From contig UBQW01000038.1 in NCBI GenBank assembly GCA_900467745.1, forward strand, positions 22,521 through 86,520: a stretch of 64,000 bases of DNA, read 5' to 3'. The translations under genes and the position numbers were made by a program. Below, piece after piece: positions 25,930 through 35,697 of the stretch (its first letter is position 1; each line of letters starts with the position of its first letter). The notes beneath the pieces were generated by a model. That model searched no databases, was not told where the DNA came from, and saw only the letters and a program-made list of their open reading frames with translations. This DNA comes from Hyphomicrobiales bacterium. GTDB lineage: Bacteria > Pseudomonadota > Alphaproteobacteria > Rhizobiales > Rhizobiaceae.

Positions 25930-26057
25930 AACATCCACCCTTTCGTTGCTTCTCTTGCGCATCGCGCGTGTTTGCAGCTTCAGTGCATGATGATACCATC
26001 ATGATAACATAGCTTCGAGCCAATTCGGTTGGCGTGAACCAGTAGAAAATCTATCGA

Positions 26058-26957
26058 ATGAACGACCCGCTTTTCCGCCTTCCGCCGCTGAATGGCTTGC
26101 GCGCCTTCGAGGTCGCCGCCCGTCATCTCAACTTTCGCGCCGCAGCCGAGGAGCTGGGCGTCACGCAGGCAGCTGTCGCGCAGCAGGTCCGTGGCCTGGA
26201 GAAGGAGTTAAACCTCCCTCTGTTCGAGCGCCTCCCCCGCAAGCTTGCCTTGACCGAGGCCGGACGCGGTTATGCCGAGAGCATCCGGCGTGCCTTCGAA
26301 CTGATCTCCGACGCAACCGCGACGTTGCGGCCGGAGCCGTTGCGGTTGACGATCAGCGTCACGCCGACTTTCGCATCAAAATGGCTGATTCCGAGGCTAC
26401 CGGATTTCCTTGCAGCGCACCCGGATCTCGATATGCGCATTCTCGCCAGCGAACGTGTCGCGAACTTCCAATCGGATGATGTGGATATCGCGGTCCGGTT
26501 GGCGCGACCACCGTTCCCAGCCTCGCTGGAGGCCGACCTGCTGTTCGAGCAGGAGCTTGTCCCGGTATGCAGCCCCGCGCTTATGCCGCCCACCGGTCGC
26601 CTTGACCCCGCCGATCTCGAGCGTTTCGTGCTGCTCCACGACACCCACAATCAATGGCCCGAGTTCATCGCCACGATCGCGCGTGCGAGGCCGGTCGCCG
26701 CCTCGAAGGGCGTTCGCTTCAACCAGACATCCCATGCTATCGAGGCGGCGCTTGCCGGCCAGGGCATCGCGCTGGCAAGCGGGGTCTTCGTCAACGAGGA
26801 TATCGCCGCCGGGCGGCTGGTGCCGGCATTTGCGCAAACGATGCGAGCTCAAGCGGATTTTTACGTGGTCTCGCTCCGCAGGCCGAGGCAAGCCCAATCC
26901 GTCGCCAAGGTCAGGGCCTGGTTGCTCCAGCATGCCGGCCGGTCCGTTCGCGCCTGA
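26058..26957 (+). CDS. LysR-family transcriptional regulator (GcvA-like)
   Basis: A 299-residue LysR-type regulator. The N-terminus PLNGLRAFEVAARHLNFRAA and HTH ELGVTQAAVAQQVRGLE are typical of the GcvA/AmpR subgroup. The substrate-binding domain follows with SVTPTFASKWLIPRL and the GIALASGVFV segment. It is divergent from the SDR gene at 25225-25929, so by LysR habit it probably regulates that gene. The inducer is unknown. Confidence 0.9.
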   Translation: MNDPLFRLPPLNGLRAFEVAARHLNFRAAAEELGVTQAAVAQQVRGLEKELNLPLFERLPRKLALTEAGRGYAESIRRAFELISDATATLRPEPLRLTISVTPTFASKWLIPRLPDFLAAHPDLDMRILASERVANFQSDDVDIAVRLARPPFPASLEADLLFEQELVPVCSPALMPPTGRLDPADLERFVLLHDTHNQWPEFIATIARARPVAASKGVRFNQTSHAIEAALAGQGIALASGVFVNEDIAAGRLVPAFAQTMRAQADFYVVSLRRPRQAQSVAKVRAWLLQHAGRSVRA

Positions 26958-27122
26958 TAATCACGGCGACAGCTGGCCGGATGGGCGAGCGTCCCATCAT
27001 TGCACGGCAGCCACCGTAAAAACGCAGGGCTCCTGCGATGGACCCCGTCGCCATTCGCTATAGATTTGAACTCGTGCATACGTGCGCGGATACTGACGCA
27101 TTGATTGAATTGGAATACAGCA

Positions 27123-28490
27123 TTGGACTTGCGGAATAAAACGCTCTGCGCCTCCGGATTTCACGCTCCGGAGCGCGGAAAGATCGATATCCTGGACGAG
27201 GTGCTGATCGATATCGGCGCGGATGGCACGATTGCCGCCATGCATCGCCCAAGCGATCCGAACTACCGGACCATTCGCGAGGCGCGCGAGGAAGGCGGCG
27301 AACTGGTCACGTTGCCTGTAGGCTCTTATCTCCTTCCAGGTTTCGTCGATCTTCACGTCCATGCGCCGCAATATCCCCAGCTTGGCAGCGCGCTCGATGT
27401 GCCGCTCGAGGTATGGCTGCAGAAATATACCTTCCCACTGGAAGCCCGCTACGAAGATCTTGCCTTCGCAAAGCGCAGCTACGGCCTGCTCGTCGACGAC
27501 CTCCTCGCAAACGGCACGACCACGGCGCTCTATTTCGCCACCGTGCACCAGGATGCGACGCGATCGCTTGCGGACATATGTCTGGAGAAGGGCCAGCGCG
27601 CGCTGATCGGCAAAGTGGCGATGGACAACGCCGACGAGTGCCCGGATTACTACCGCGACGCCTCGCCGGACGAAGCCATTGAAGGCACGCGCGCACTGAT
27701 TGATTACATCACCAATCATCCTGATAACGTTGAAAAGAAAGTACTTCCTGTCATCACGCCACGCTTCGTGCCATCCTGCACCGACGCGACGCTCGAGGGG
27801 CTGGGTGCTCTGGCGAAGGAGTGCGGCTGCCACGTGCAGACCCACTGTTCGGAGAGCGACTGGGCGCATGGCTATGTGTTGTCCCGCCACGGCGTGACCG
27901 ATACCGAGGCGCTCGATCGCTTCGGCCTGCTCGGCCGGCGCACGGTTCTGGCACACGCCAACTTCCTGACGGATGGTGACATGGACAAGGTGCGGGAGCG
28001 CGAAGCTGCTGTCGCCCACTGCCCGCTCTCCAACGTTTACTTCGCCAACGCCGTATTCCCGCTCAAGGCCGCCCTCGACAAGGGCATGCACGTCGGTCTC
28101 GGCACGGATGTCTCCGGTGGGCCGAGCGCCTCGATGCTTGAAAACTGCCGCGGCGCGATCCTGATGTCGCGCGCTCTTGAGAGCGGTGTCGATCCCAAGC
28201 GCGATGCCGAGGCGCGCGCCAGCTACGGGCCGGCCCAGATCGATTTCCGCGATGCCTTCTATATCGCGACGGCAGGCGGTGGCGTGGCGCTCGATCTGCC
28301 GATCGGCCAGTTCAAGCCCGGCTATCTGTTCGATGCGATCGTTGTCGACACCAAGGCGCCGAAGGGATCGGTGCGCTTGTTCGACGAATTCGATAGCGGC
28401 GAACAGATTCTCCAGAAGATCATCAACACCGCCTCGAAACCCAATATCGCAACCGCCTGGGTCGGCGGCACGAACCTGCGCTTGCCGTAA
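27123..28490 (+). CDS. guaD: Guanine deaminase
   Basis: Hydrolyses guanine to xanthine and ammonia, the entry to guanine catabolism, in the cytoplasm. It belongs to the amidohydrolase superfamily: metal-binding HVHAPQYPQLG, QTHCSESDW, LAHANFLTDGD and GTDVSGGPSASML appear in order, and HAPQYP plus the downstream YTFPLEARY are guanine-deaminase features. There is no ATG near the start. The frame opens after a TGA at 27102; TTG at 27105, 27123 or 27129 are candidates. TTG 27123 is taken since GGAA precedes it and the family N-terminus fits. About 455 residues. Confidence 0.88.
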   Translation: MDLRNKTLCASGFHAPERGKIDILDEVLIDIGADGTIAAMHRPSDPNYRTIREAREEGGELVTLPVGSYLLPGFVDLHVHAPQYPQLGSALDVPLEVWLQKYTFPLEARYEDLAFAKRSYGLLVDDLLANGTTTALYFATVHQDATRSLADICLEKGQRALIGKVAMDNADECPDYYRDASPDEAIEGTRALIDYITNHPDNVEKKVLPVITPRFVPSCTDATLEGLGALAKECGCHVQTHCSESDWAHGYVLSRHGVTDTEALDRFGLLGRRTVLAHANFLTDGDMDKVREREAAVAHCPLSNVYFANAVFPLKAALDKGMHVGLGTDVSGGPSASMLENCRGAILMSRALESGVDPKRDAEARASYGPAQIDFRDAFYIATAGGGVALDLPIGQFKPGYLFDAIVVDTKAPKGSVRLFDEFDSGEQILQKIINTASKPNIATAWVGGTNLRLP

Positions 28491-28498
28491 GAAAGGCG

Positions 28499-29374
28499 TC
28501 AGCCGCGCAACATCTCGATGATCGCTGAGAAATCGCGACCGCCATTGCCCTGCTTTTCGAAGAGAGCGAACAATTGCGCGGCTTCGGCGCCGAGCGGCGT
28601 CGAGGCGCCTGTCGCGAGCGCCGCCTCCTGCGACAGGCGGAGGTCCTTCAGCATCAAGGCGGCTGCAAAGCCCGGCTTGTAATCGTTGTTGGCGGGCGAC
28701 GTCGGCACCGGGCCGGGAACCGGGCAGTATGTGTTGATCGACCAGCATTGGCCCGATGACGTCGAGGCGACATCGAACAAGGCCTGGTGCGAGAGGCCAA
28801 GCTTTTCGCCCAATGCAAAAGCCTCGCAGACGCCAATCATCGATATGCCCAGTATCATGTTGTTGCAGATTTTCGCCGCCTGCCCCGCGCCTGCCTCTCC
28901 GCAATGGACGATCTTCTTGCCCATCGCTTCGAGTATGGGTTTGGCCCTTGCGAAGCTCTCCGGCGTTCCTCCCGCCATGAAGGTCAGCGTTCCGGCCGCA
29001 GCACCGCTGGTTCCGCCGGAGACCGGGGCATCGAGCGATGGGCAATCGGCCGCTTTTGCCATATCATGCGCCTTGCGCGCGCTGGCGACGTCGATCGTTG
29101 AGCAGTCGATGACAAGCGTTCCTGAGCGAATGCCGCGAATAATATCCGTCCACGCAGTCAGGACGTGCCTGCCCTGCGGAAGCATGGTCACCACAGCATC
29201 AGCACCGCTCACGGCCTGGGAAATATCGCTGGTCGGCTGGACGCCGGTTGCCACTGCAGCCTCAAGCAACGCTGGCACCAAGTCGAAGCCCGCGACCGTG
29301 TGCCCCGCCTTGACCAGATTTGTCGCCATCGGCCCACCCATATTACCGAGGCCGATAAACGCGATCTTTGTCAT
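28499..29374 (-). CDS. 3-hydroxyisobutyrate dehydrogenase-family protein (MmsB-like)
   Basis: A 291-residue beta-hydroxyacid dehydrogenase. It has the NAD motif FIGLGNMGGPMA at the N-terminus, the substrate motif DAPVSGGTSGA, and the catalytic Lys in GQAAKICNNMI. In the valine pathway MmsB oxidises 3-hydroxyisobutyrate to methylmalonate semialdehyde; the length and motifs fit MmsB best among family members such as tartronate semialdehyde reductase. It converges on guaD with 8 bp between stops. No other valine genes are adjacent. Confidence 0.85.
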   Translation of the reverse strand: MTKIAFIGLGNMGGPMATNLVKAGHTVAGFDLVPALLEAAVATGVQPTSDISQAVSGADAVVTMLPQGRHVLTAWTDIIRGIRSGTLVIDCSTIDVASARKAHDMAKAADCPSLDAPVSGGTSGAAAGTLTFMAGGTPESFARAKPILEAMGKKIVHCGEAGAGQAAKICNNMILGISMIGVCEAFALGEKLGLSHQALFDVASTSSGQCWSINTYCPVPGPVPTSPANNDYKPGFAAALMLKDLRLSQEAALATGASTPLGAEAAQLFALFEKQGNGGRDFSAIIEMLRG

Positions 29375-29546
29375 GTCCTGCTCCCATCATTTAGACGATC
29401 CCATTTGAGGGCCCATGGGAGGATAGCTATGTCATCATCGCGCGCAGTCGAGAGCGACATGGACGGGCGCGCGTGTTGACGCTCCCTCGCCCCGGCAGTA
29501 TCCCAATAGGGTCCGCGACATGCCGATGGATCGAGGAGGATGAACC

Positions 29547-30734
29547 ATGCAGTACACCCGCGAGAGTTTCGACTGGTCCGATCCGTTCCGGCTTGTCGAG
29601 CAGTTGACGGACGAGGAGCGCATGGTGCTCGACACCGCGCACTCCTACGCGCAGGAAAAGCTTGCGCCGCGTGTGCTCGAAGCCTTCCGCCACGAGAAAA
29701 CCGATCCGAGCATCTTTCGCGAAATGGGCGAACTCGGCCTCCTCGGCCCGACGATATCGCCCGAATATGGCGGCGCGGGTCTCGGATATGTCGCTTACGG
29801 GCTGATCGCCCGCGAGGTCGAGCGGGTCGACAGCGGCTACCGGTCGATGATGAGCGTCCAGTCGTCGCTGGTCATGGTGCCGATCGATGCCTTTGGATCC
29901 GAAGCGCAGAAGCAGAAATATCTGCCGAAACTCGCCACCGGCGAATGGATCGGCTGCTTCGGCCTTACCGAACCCAACCATGGCTCCGACCCCGGATCGA
30001 TGGCGACGCGTGCGAAAAAGGTCGACCGCGGCTACAGTCTTTCCGGTGCCAAGACGTGGATATCGAACGCGCCGATCGCCGACGTCTTCGTGGTTTGGGC
30101 GAAGACCGAAGACGGCGTGATCCGTGGCTTCATCCTCGAAAAGGGATGGAAGGGCCTGACGGCGCCTGCCATTCACGGCAAAATCGGCCTGCGCGCCTCC
30201 ATAACGGGCGAAGTTGTGATGGATGGCGTCTTCGTGCCGGAAGAGAACCTGTTGCCAAACGTCTCCGGCCTGAAGGGTCCATTCACCTGCCTCAACTCGG
30301 CCCGTTTCGGGATTGCCTGGGGCGCGCTCGGCGCCGCCGAAGATTGCTATGCGCGGGCGCGGCAATACACGCTCGACCGCAAGCAGTTCGACCGGCCGCT
30401 CGCCGCCAATCAGTTGATCCAGAGGAAGCTCGCCGACATGGCGACCGAGATCACGCTCGGGCTGCAGGGCTGCCTGCGCCTCGGCCGGATGAAGGAAGAC
30501 GGCCACCCGCCCGTCGAGCTTACCTCGATTCTCAAACGCAATTCCTGCGGCAAGGCGCTCGATATCGCCCGAATGGCGCGCGACATGCTTGGAGGCAACG
30601 GCATATCCGATGAATTCGGCGTCGCCCGCCATCTCGTCAACCTGGAGGTGGTAAACACCTATGAGGGCACGCACGACATTCACGCGCTGATCCTCGGCCG
30701 CGCCATAACGGGAATAGCGGCGTTCTCGAACTGA
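29547..30734 (+). CDS. gcdH: Glutaryl-CoA dehydrogenase
   Basis: A 395-residue acyl-CoA dehydrogenase-fold flavoprotein that oxidises and decarboxylates glutaryl-CoA to crotonyl-CoA in lysine and tryptophan breakdown. Segments diagnostic for this branch include SVQSSLVMVPI, FGLTEPNHGSDPGSM and LNSARFGIAWG. The catalytic Glu lies in NTYEGTHDIHALILGRA near the C-terminus. The ATG at 29547 fits the known N-terminus. It stands alone, divergent from mmsB-like with a 172-bp gap. Confidence 0.92.
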   Translation: MQYTRESFDWSDPFRLVEQLTDEERMVLDTAHSYAQEKLAPRVLEAFRHEKTDPSIFREMGELGLLGPTISPEYGGAGLGYVAYGLIAREVERVDSGYRSMMSVQSSLVMVPIDAFGSEAQKQKYLPKLATGEWIGCFGLTEPNHGSDPGSMATRAKKVDRGYSLSGAKTWISNAPIADVFVVWAKTEDGVIRGFILEKGWKGLTAPAIHGKIGLRASITGEVVMDGVFVPEENLLPNVSGLKGPFTCLNSARFGIAWGALGAAEDCYARARQYTLDRKQFDRPLAANQLIQRKLADMATEITLGLQGCLRLGRMKEDGHPPVELTSILKRNSCGKALDIARMARDMLGGNGISDEFGVARHLVNLEVVNTYEGTHDIHALILGRAITGIAAFSN

Positions 30735-30829
30735 TCGAGAATTCTTCTCCGCCAAATTGCAACGGACCCGACAATGTGCAAGCTTTCGCTTGTCGCGGGG
30801 AGAGCCTGCGCTGCGATGGGGGATTGCGC

Positions 30830-31288
30830 ATGCTTCTATTTCTCGCATTTCTGATCGGCATCATCGCCGGGCTGCGCGCGCTGACTGCGCCCGCGGCTGT
30901 CGCCTGGGGCGCAGCACTCGGCTGGTTCGATGTGTCTCAGACACCGCTCGCCTTCATGGGCTATCGCTGGACCCCGTGGATTTTCACGCTGCTGGCGCTG
31001 GTCGAACTGGTGACGGATCAATTGCCATCCACGCCCTCAAGAAAAGTACCGATGCAGTTCGGCGCGCGGCTGATCATGGGCGCGCTGTCAGGTGCTACCA
31101 TCGGCGCCGCAGGCGGATCGTTGATACCAGGGCTCATCGCCGGCATTCTGGGCGCGGTCTCGGGCACGCTTGGTGGTGCCGCGGCGCGCGGCAAGCTGGC
31201 GAGCGCTTTTCGAAGAGATCCGCCCGCGGCGATTCTTGAGGACGCGGTCGCCATTGTCGGCGCGATCCTGATTGTGGCGTCGGTCTGA
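30830..31288 (+). CDS. DUF4126-family membrane protein
   Basis: A 152-residue protein made largely of hydrophobic helices: one at about residues 1-28, one at 43-63 and glycine-rich ones at 82-115 and near the C-terminus. The FLIGIIAGLRALTAPAAVAW start and glycine-rich middle are typical of DUF4126. The ATG at 30830 is chosen because it begins the first helix and GGGGGA lies 6 to 8 nt upstream. The stop overlaps the ATG of the next gene (TGATG), so the two are co-translated. Function is unknown. Confidence 0.8.
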   Translation: MLLFLAFLIGIIAGLRALTAPAAVAWGAALGWFDVSQTPLAFMGYRWTPWIFTLLALVELVTDQLPSTPSRKVPMQFGARLIMGALSGATIGAAGGSLIPGLIAGILGAVSGTLGGAAARGKLASAFRRDPPAAILEDAVAIVGAILIVASV

Positions 31289-32655
31289 TGCGCAGCTTCG
31301 ACGCCATCGTTGTCGGCGCCGGCCAATCCGGCCCCTTCCTCGCTGCCCGGATGGCGGAGAAGGGCATGAAGGTCGCGCTGATCGAGCGCAAGTATCTCGG
31401 CGGCACATGCGTCAACGCAGGCTGCATGCCGACCAAGACCCTCGTCGCCAGCGCCCGCGCCGCCTATGTGGCCCGCAATGCCGGCGGCTACGGCGTGACA
31501 ATCCCGGGCGATATCGGCATCGACATGGCGATCGTGCGCAAGCGAGCCGAGACAGTGACCATGGAGGCCCGCAACGGCCTGATCAGCTGGTTCGCGGGCA
31601 TGGCCGGCGTCACCGTAATCTACGGTCATGCGCGCTTCGAAAGCGAACGGACGATCAGTGTCAACGGCGAGCTGCTGACCGCGCAGCGCATCTATCTCAA
31701 CGTCGGCGCACGACCGGCCATTCCCGATATGCCGGGTATCGACGACATCGACTATCTGACCAGCACGTCGATCATCGCGCTGGACACGCTGCCCCGGCAT
31801 CTGGTGGTCATTGGCGGAAGCTATATCGGCCTTGAGTTCGCGCAGATGTATCGCCGCTTCGGCGCCGAGGTTACGGTCGTCGAGCGTGGCCCCAAGCTCG
31901 CCTCGCGAGAGGATGACGATATCTCAGACGCGATTGCCGACATTCTGCGCGCCGAGGGAATTATGGTCCACACGGACGCGGACCGTATCGCGTTCAAGAA
32001 CAAGCCGGACGGCATCGAAGTCTCGGTCGCCGACGGCATCGCCGAGATCATGGCGAGCCATGTGCTGATCGCAACCGGCCGTGTGCCGAATACCGACGAT
32101 CTCGGCCTCGATCGTGCCGGCGTCGCCGCCGACAAGCGTGGCTACATCACCGTTGACGACAAGCTCGCAACCAATGTCGACGGCATCTGGGCGCTTGGCG
32201 ACTGCAATGGCCACGGCGCCTTCACGCATACGTCCTACAACGACTTCGAGATTGCAGCGGCCAACCTGCTCGACGGCGAGGATCGCAAGCTCAGCGACCG
32301 CATCCTCGCCTATGCGCTTTATATCGACCCGCCGCTCGGTCGCGTCGGCATATCGGAAAAGCAGGCGCGCGCATCGGGTCGCGAGATCATGATCTCGACC
32401 CGGCCGATGACCAAAGTCGGCCGTGCAAAGGAGCGGGGCGAGACGAAAGGCTTGATGAAGGTGATCGCCGACGCGCAAACCAAGCAGATCCTCGGCGCCG
32501 CCATTCTCGGCATAGAGGGCGATGAGGCGATCCATGGTTTCATCGACGCGATGAATGCCGGAACGCCCTATCCCGAGCTGAAGTGGGCCGTACCGATTCA
32601 TCCGACAGTGTCCGAATTGATCCCGACATTGCTTGGCGACCTCAAGAACGTGTAG
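31288..32655 (+). CDS. FAD-dependent pyridine nucleotide-disulfide oxidoreductase (Lpd/MerA-like)
   Basis: A 455-residue cytoplasmic flavoprotein. It has the FAD motif IVVGAGQSGPFLAA, the redox pair CVNAGC (Cys-x4-Cys), the NAD(P) motif LVVIGGSYIGLEFA, the second FAD motif GIWALGDCNG, and a dimer-interface HPTVSE near the C-terminus. This is the group I layout shared by lipoamide dehydrogenase, mercuric reductase and glutathione reductase. It lacks the C-terminal Cys pair of MerA and the position of Lpd active-site neighbours is not decisive. The start overlaps the DUF4126 stop by one base. The substrate is unknown. Confidence 0.85.
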   Translation: MRSFDAIVVGAGQSGPFLAARMAEKGMKVALIERKYLGGTCVNAGCMPTKTLVASARAAYVARNAGGYGVTIPGDIGIDMAIVRKRAETVTMEARNGLISWFAGMAGVTVIYGHARFESERTISVNGELLTAQRIYLNVGARPAIPDMPGIDDIDYLTSTSIIALDTLPRHLVVIGGSYIGLEFAQMYRRFGAEVTVVERGPKLASREDDDISDAIADILRAEGIMVHTDADRIAFKNKPDGIEVSVADGIAEIMASHVLIATGRVPNTDDLGLDRAGVAADKRGYITVDDKLATNVDGIWALGDCNGHGAFTHTSYNDFEIAAANLLDGEDRKLSDRILAYALYIDPPLGRVGISEKQARASGREIMISTRPMTKVGRAKERGETKGLMKVIADAQTKQILGAAILGIEGDEAIHGFIDAMNAGTPYPELKWAVPIHPTVSELIPTLLGDLKNV

Positions 32656-32694
32656 CCTTCACGGCGGCAGGCGAAAAACGGCGGGGGATCAATC

Positions 32695-33270
32695 GTGTCC
32701 ATAGAACATCTGATCGAACACTATGGGATTGTCGCGATCTTCCTCGGCACCGCATTCGAGGGTGAGACCGCGGCCTTCCTCGGCGGCATCATCTCCCATC
32801 GCGGGCTGCTCACCTATTGGTCGGCCTCGCTGATGGCGTCGGCGGGTTCATTCGCCGGAGACCAGATGTGGTTCTTCGCCGGCCGCTATGCGGCCCGCTG
32901 GCACGTTGTCCGCCGGCTGATGGAGACGGCGACGCTGGCCCAGGTGACGTCGCTTCTTGAGCGCTATCCGACAGGTTTCATCCTTGCATTCCGCTTTCTC
33001 GTCGGCTTGAGGACGATCAGTCCGATCGTGATCGGCACGACGCGAATCTCGACCGGAAAGTTCGTGATGTTGAATGCGTTCGCGGCGCTTGTATGGGGAC
33101 AGCTGTTTACGGCGCTCGGCTATCTCTTCGGACACGGGATCGAGCAGATCCTCGGTCGTCTGCCGCTGCATCATCACCTCTTCATCGGGGTCGGGGCCGC
33201 GGCCATCGTGGCTGGCGCGGCCCTTGTCTTCAGAAAGGCTTTTAGGAAAGTGTCGGCTAGCACGGGCTAG
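32695..33270 (+). CDS. DedA-family inner-membrane protein
   Basis: A 191-residue DedA/SNARE-associated-type membrane protein. Visible features are the N-terminal GIVAIFLGTAFEGETAAFLGG, with the acidic residue pair of the family, and FAFRFLVGLRTISPIV-type Arg-containing segment (ILAFRFLVGLRTISPI). Family members move lipids such as undecaprenyl phosphate or phosphatidylethanolamine and are coupled to proton gradients. The start is GTG at 32695 with GGGGGA upstream. It probably belongs to the DUF4126-flavoprotein-DedA transcript. Confidence 0.85.
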   Translation: MSIEHLIEHYGIVAIFLGTAFEGETAAFLGGIISHRGLLTYWSASLMASAGSFAGDQMWFFAGRYAARWHVVRRLMETATLAQVTSLLERYPTGFILAFRFLVGLRTISPIVIGTTRISTGKFVMLNAFAALVWGQLFTALGYLFGHGIEQILGRLPLHHHLFIGVGAAAIVAGAALVFRKAFRKVSASTG

Positions 33271-33276
33271 CCGACA
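33251..33276. terminator. Hairpin between convergent DedA and dehydrogenase genes
   Basis: A perfect 11-bp stem (33251-33261 with 33266-33276) closes a 4-nt loop. It overlaps the DedA stop codon and lies 6 bp from the end of the convergent gene. No long T-run, but the position suggests a shared terminator. Confidence 0.6.
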
Positions 33277-33281
33277 GGCAC

Positions 33282-34325
33282 CTAGTCCATCACGATCTGC
33301 AGCTTCACATCGCTCGGGCGCGCTTCGACCGCGCGGTCGAAAGCCTTGATGGAGTCTTGGAAGCCGAAGGTCTCGGAAATCAGAGGCTTCAGATCAACGC
33401 GACCGGAGCCGAGCAGCGCAATCGACCGCTCATACTGATGCGCGTAGCGGAACACCGTTTCTATGCGGATTTCCTTGGTCGACGCAGTCGAGACGTCGAA
33501 GCCGATTGGGTTGACCGGCAGACCGACGGCAACGATGACGCCGCCGGGACGCGCAAGATCCATGATCGTTTCCCAGGCCTTCGGCGAACCGGAGCATTCG
33601 AAGATCACATCGGCGCCCCATCCGTCCGTCAGCCGCGAGACTTCCTCGACGAGGTTGGTCTCGCGGATATTGACCGGGATCACGCCCTGATACTGGGCGG
33701 CGATATCGAGCTTCGGCTGGGCGAGATCGGCCACGATCGCACGAGCGCAGCCACCGGCGAGTGCTGCGATGGCAACCATCGTGCCGATCGGGCCGGCACC
33801 GAGCACGACGGCGGTGTCGCCCGGCGCGATCTTCGCCTTGGTAGCCGCCTGCATGCCGACGGCGAAAGGCTCGACCATGGCGCCTTCGGCGAAGCTCACA
33901 TTGTCAGGCAGCTTGAACGTGTAGTTGGCGGGATGAACGACTTCGGGCGTGAGCACGCCATGAACGGGCGGAGTTGCCCAGAAGGAGACGGCCGGATCGA
34001 CATTGTACATGCCGAGCCGGCTTGCCTTCGAGTTGGGATCGGGAATGCCCGGTTCCATGCAGACGCGATCGCCGACCTTCAGATGTGTGACGCCGGCGCC
34101 AACCTCGACGACGGTACCAGCCGCCTCGTGCCCGAGCACCATCGGCTCGTTGACGACGAAGGGGCCGATCTTGCCGTGCGTGTAATAGTGAACGTCGGAG
34201 CCGCAGACGCCGACCGTGTGTATCTTGATCTTGACCTCGCCCGGCCCGGTTTCCATAGGCAGATCGATTTCGCGGATAGCGAGCTCATGCTGGCGCTCCA
34301 GCACCAGTGCGCGGACTTTGGTCAT
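33282..34325 (-). CDS. Zinc-dependent NAD polyol dehydrogenase (sorbitol/xylitol type)
   Basis: A 347-residue medium-chain zinc alcohol dehydrogenase. It has the zinc-ligand Cys in VGVCGSDVHYYTHG, the GHEAAG segment with His and Glu, and the Rossmann motif VLGAGPIGTMVA. The VHYYTHGKIG segment is the sorbitol/xylitol dehydrogenase signature. The structural-zinc cysteines seem absent, as in this subfamily. The ATG at 34325 has GGAAG upstream; a longer frame to 34412 is unlikely. A neighbouring sugar alcohol transporter is not present. Sorbitol, xylitol or ribitol are all possible substrates. Confidence 0.85.
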   Translation of the reverse strand: MTKVRALVLERQHELAIREIDLPMETGPGEVKIKIHTVGVCGSDVHYYTHGKIGPFVVNEPMVLGHEAAGTVVEVGAGVTHLKVGDRVCMEPGIPDPNSKASRLGMYNVDPAVSFWATPPVHGVLTPEVVHPANYTFKLPDNVSFAEGAMVEPFAVGMQAATKAKIAPGDTAVVLGAGPIGTMVAIAALAGGCARAIVADLAQPKLDIAAQYQGVIPVNIRETNLVEEVSRLTDGWGADVIFECSGSPKAWETIMDLARPGGVIVAVGLPVNPIGFDVSTASTKEIRIETVFRYAHQYERSIALLGSGRVDLKPLISETFGFQDSIKAFDRAVEARPSDVKLQIVMD

Positions 34326-34663
34326 TGCATCTTCCTTCCCTTGCCTCCCCGCGCGAGTCGAGCGCGGCGTCGGCGGACTATAATCGCCGAACACGGCGGA
34401 TTTCAATTCCATCGCCGAGGCTTTTGCTCATGGCGCGATGGAATGCCCGCGTCTGCTCGCAGGTTGTTTTAAAAACGTGGCCATTCCTAAAGTGCGAGAG
34501 CCAAATCGCAGCCACCTGTCGCGCAGGTTCACAGCACAATCATTTCAAAACTGCACACGAAATGGCACGCCATTCCGGAACCGCCGCATGGAACAGAAAC
34601 AATCTTCGTTTCATTATACGACCAACTTGGTAGAGTTTGGATCACAAACGAAGGAGGTTCCCC
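34326..34663 (+). promoter_or_regulatory. Intergenic region upstream of the sulfate operon
   Basis: 338 bp between divergent genes. No further gene seen. It must hold the sbp operon promoter. An 8-bp palindrome TTCCGGAA is at 34573-34580, within the repeated ATTCC/GGAAC-rich stretch 34484-34594. AGGAGG at 34653-34658 is the sbp ribosome-binding site. I could not identify a CysB-type site with confidence. Confidence 0.4.
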
Positions 34664-35689
34664 ATGCACGCACAACGGATTACCCGGCTTCTCGCGGCCG
34701 CGGTTTTGGCAGGCAGTTTCGCCATCGGCGCTGTCGCACCAGCTTTTGCCGATCAGACGCTTCTCAACGTATCCTATGATCCGACACGGGAACTCTATAA
34801 GGATTTTAACGCAGCCTTCGCACAGAAGTGGCAGAAGGACACCGGCGAGGCCGTGGCGATCCAGGCGTCGCATGGTGGCTCCGGCGCTCAGGCGCGATCG
34901 GTCATCGATGGGCTCGACGCCGACGTCGTGACGCTCGCTCTCGAAGGTGACATTGACGCGATCGCCCAGAAGACCGGCAAGATCCCCGCCGACTGGAAGA
35001 GCAAGCTCCCAAACAACTCGACACCTTACACCTCCACCATCGTATTCCTGGTGCGCAAGGGCAATCCGAAGGGCATCAAGGACTGGGCCGATCTCGTAAA
35101 GGACGATGTCCAGGTGATCACGCCAAACCCGAAAACATCGGGCGGCGCGCGCTGGAACTTCCTGGCTGCCTGGGCTTGGGCCAAGCAGGCAAACGGAGGC
35201 GATGAAGCGAAGGCTCAGACCTATGTGACGAGCCTGCTTCAGCACGTTCCCGTTCTCGACACCGGCGCGCGCGGCGCGACGACCACTTTCGTCCAGCGCG
35301 GGCTGGGTGACGTGCTTCTTGCCTGGGAAAATGAAGCCTATCTCTCGCTCGAAGAACTCGGCCCCGATCAGTTTGAGATCGTGACCCCGAGCTTCTCGAT
35401 CCGTGCAGACCCGCCAGTCGCCGTAGTCGATGGCAATGTCGACAAAAAGGGCACGCGCAAAGTCGCCGAGGCCTATCTGAACTACCTCTATTCCGACGAG
35501 GGCCAGAAGATCGCGGCCAAGCACTATTACCGCCCGATCAAGCCTGAAGCAGCCGACCCTGCCGATATCGCCCGCTTCCCGAAGCTGACGCTTGCTACGA
35601 TCGACGATTTCGGCGGCTGGAAGGAAGCGCAGCCGAAATTCTTCGGCGATGGCGGCGTGTTTGACCAAATCTACAAGCCGGCACAATAA
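34664..35689 (+). CDS. sbp: Sulfate-binding protein of the sulfate ABC importer
   Basis: A 341-residue periplasmic sulfate/thiosulfate-binding protein. The signal peptide ends near APAFADQ. Mature segments typical of Sbp/CysP: LNVSYDPTRELYKDFN, QASHGGSGAQARSVIDGL, DVVTLALEGDID and TPNPKTSGGARWNFLAAW, which contribute to the sulfate site. It leads the operon sbp-cysT-cysW-cysA. The start at 34664 is set by AGGAGG 5 nt upstream and the signal peptide. Confidence 0.95.
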   Translation: MHAQRITRLLAAAVLAGSFAIGAVAPAFADQTLLNVSYDPTRELYKDFNAAFAQKWQKDTGEAVAIQASHGGSGAQARSVIDGLDADVVTLALEGDIDAIAQKTGKIPADWKSKLPNNSTPYTSTIVFLVRKGNPKGIKDWADLVKDDVQVITPNPKTSGGARWNFLAAWAWAKQANGGDEAKAQTYVTSLLQHVPVLDTGARGATTTFVQRGLGDVLLAWENEAYLSLEELGPDQFEIVTPSFSIRADPPVAVVDGNVDKKGTRKVAEAYLNYLYSDEGQKIAAKHYYRPIKPEAADPADIARFPKLTLATIDDFGGWKEAQPKFFGDGGVFDQIYKPAQ

Positions 35690-35697
35690 TACATCGC

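Noticed and set aside
26997..29045. 682-residue minus-strand frame
   Set aside because: It overlaps guaD and the MmsB-like gene in the wrong phase and has no recognisable domain.
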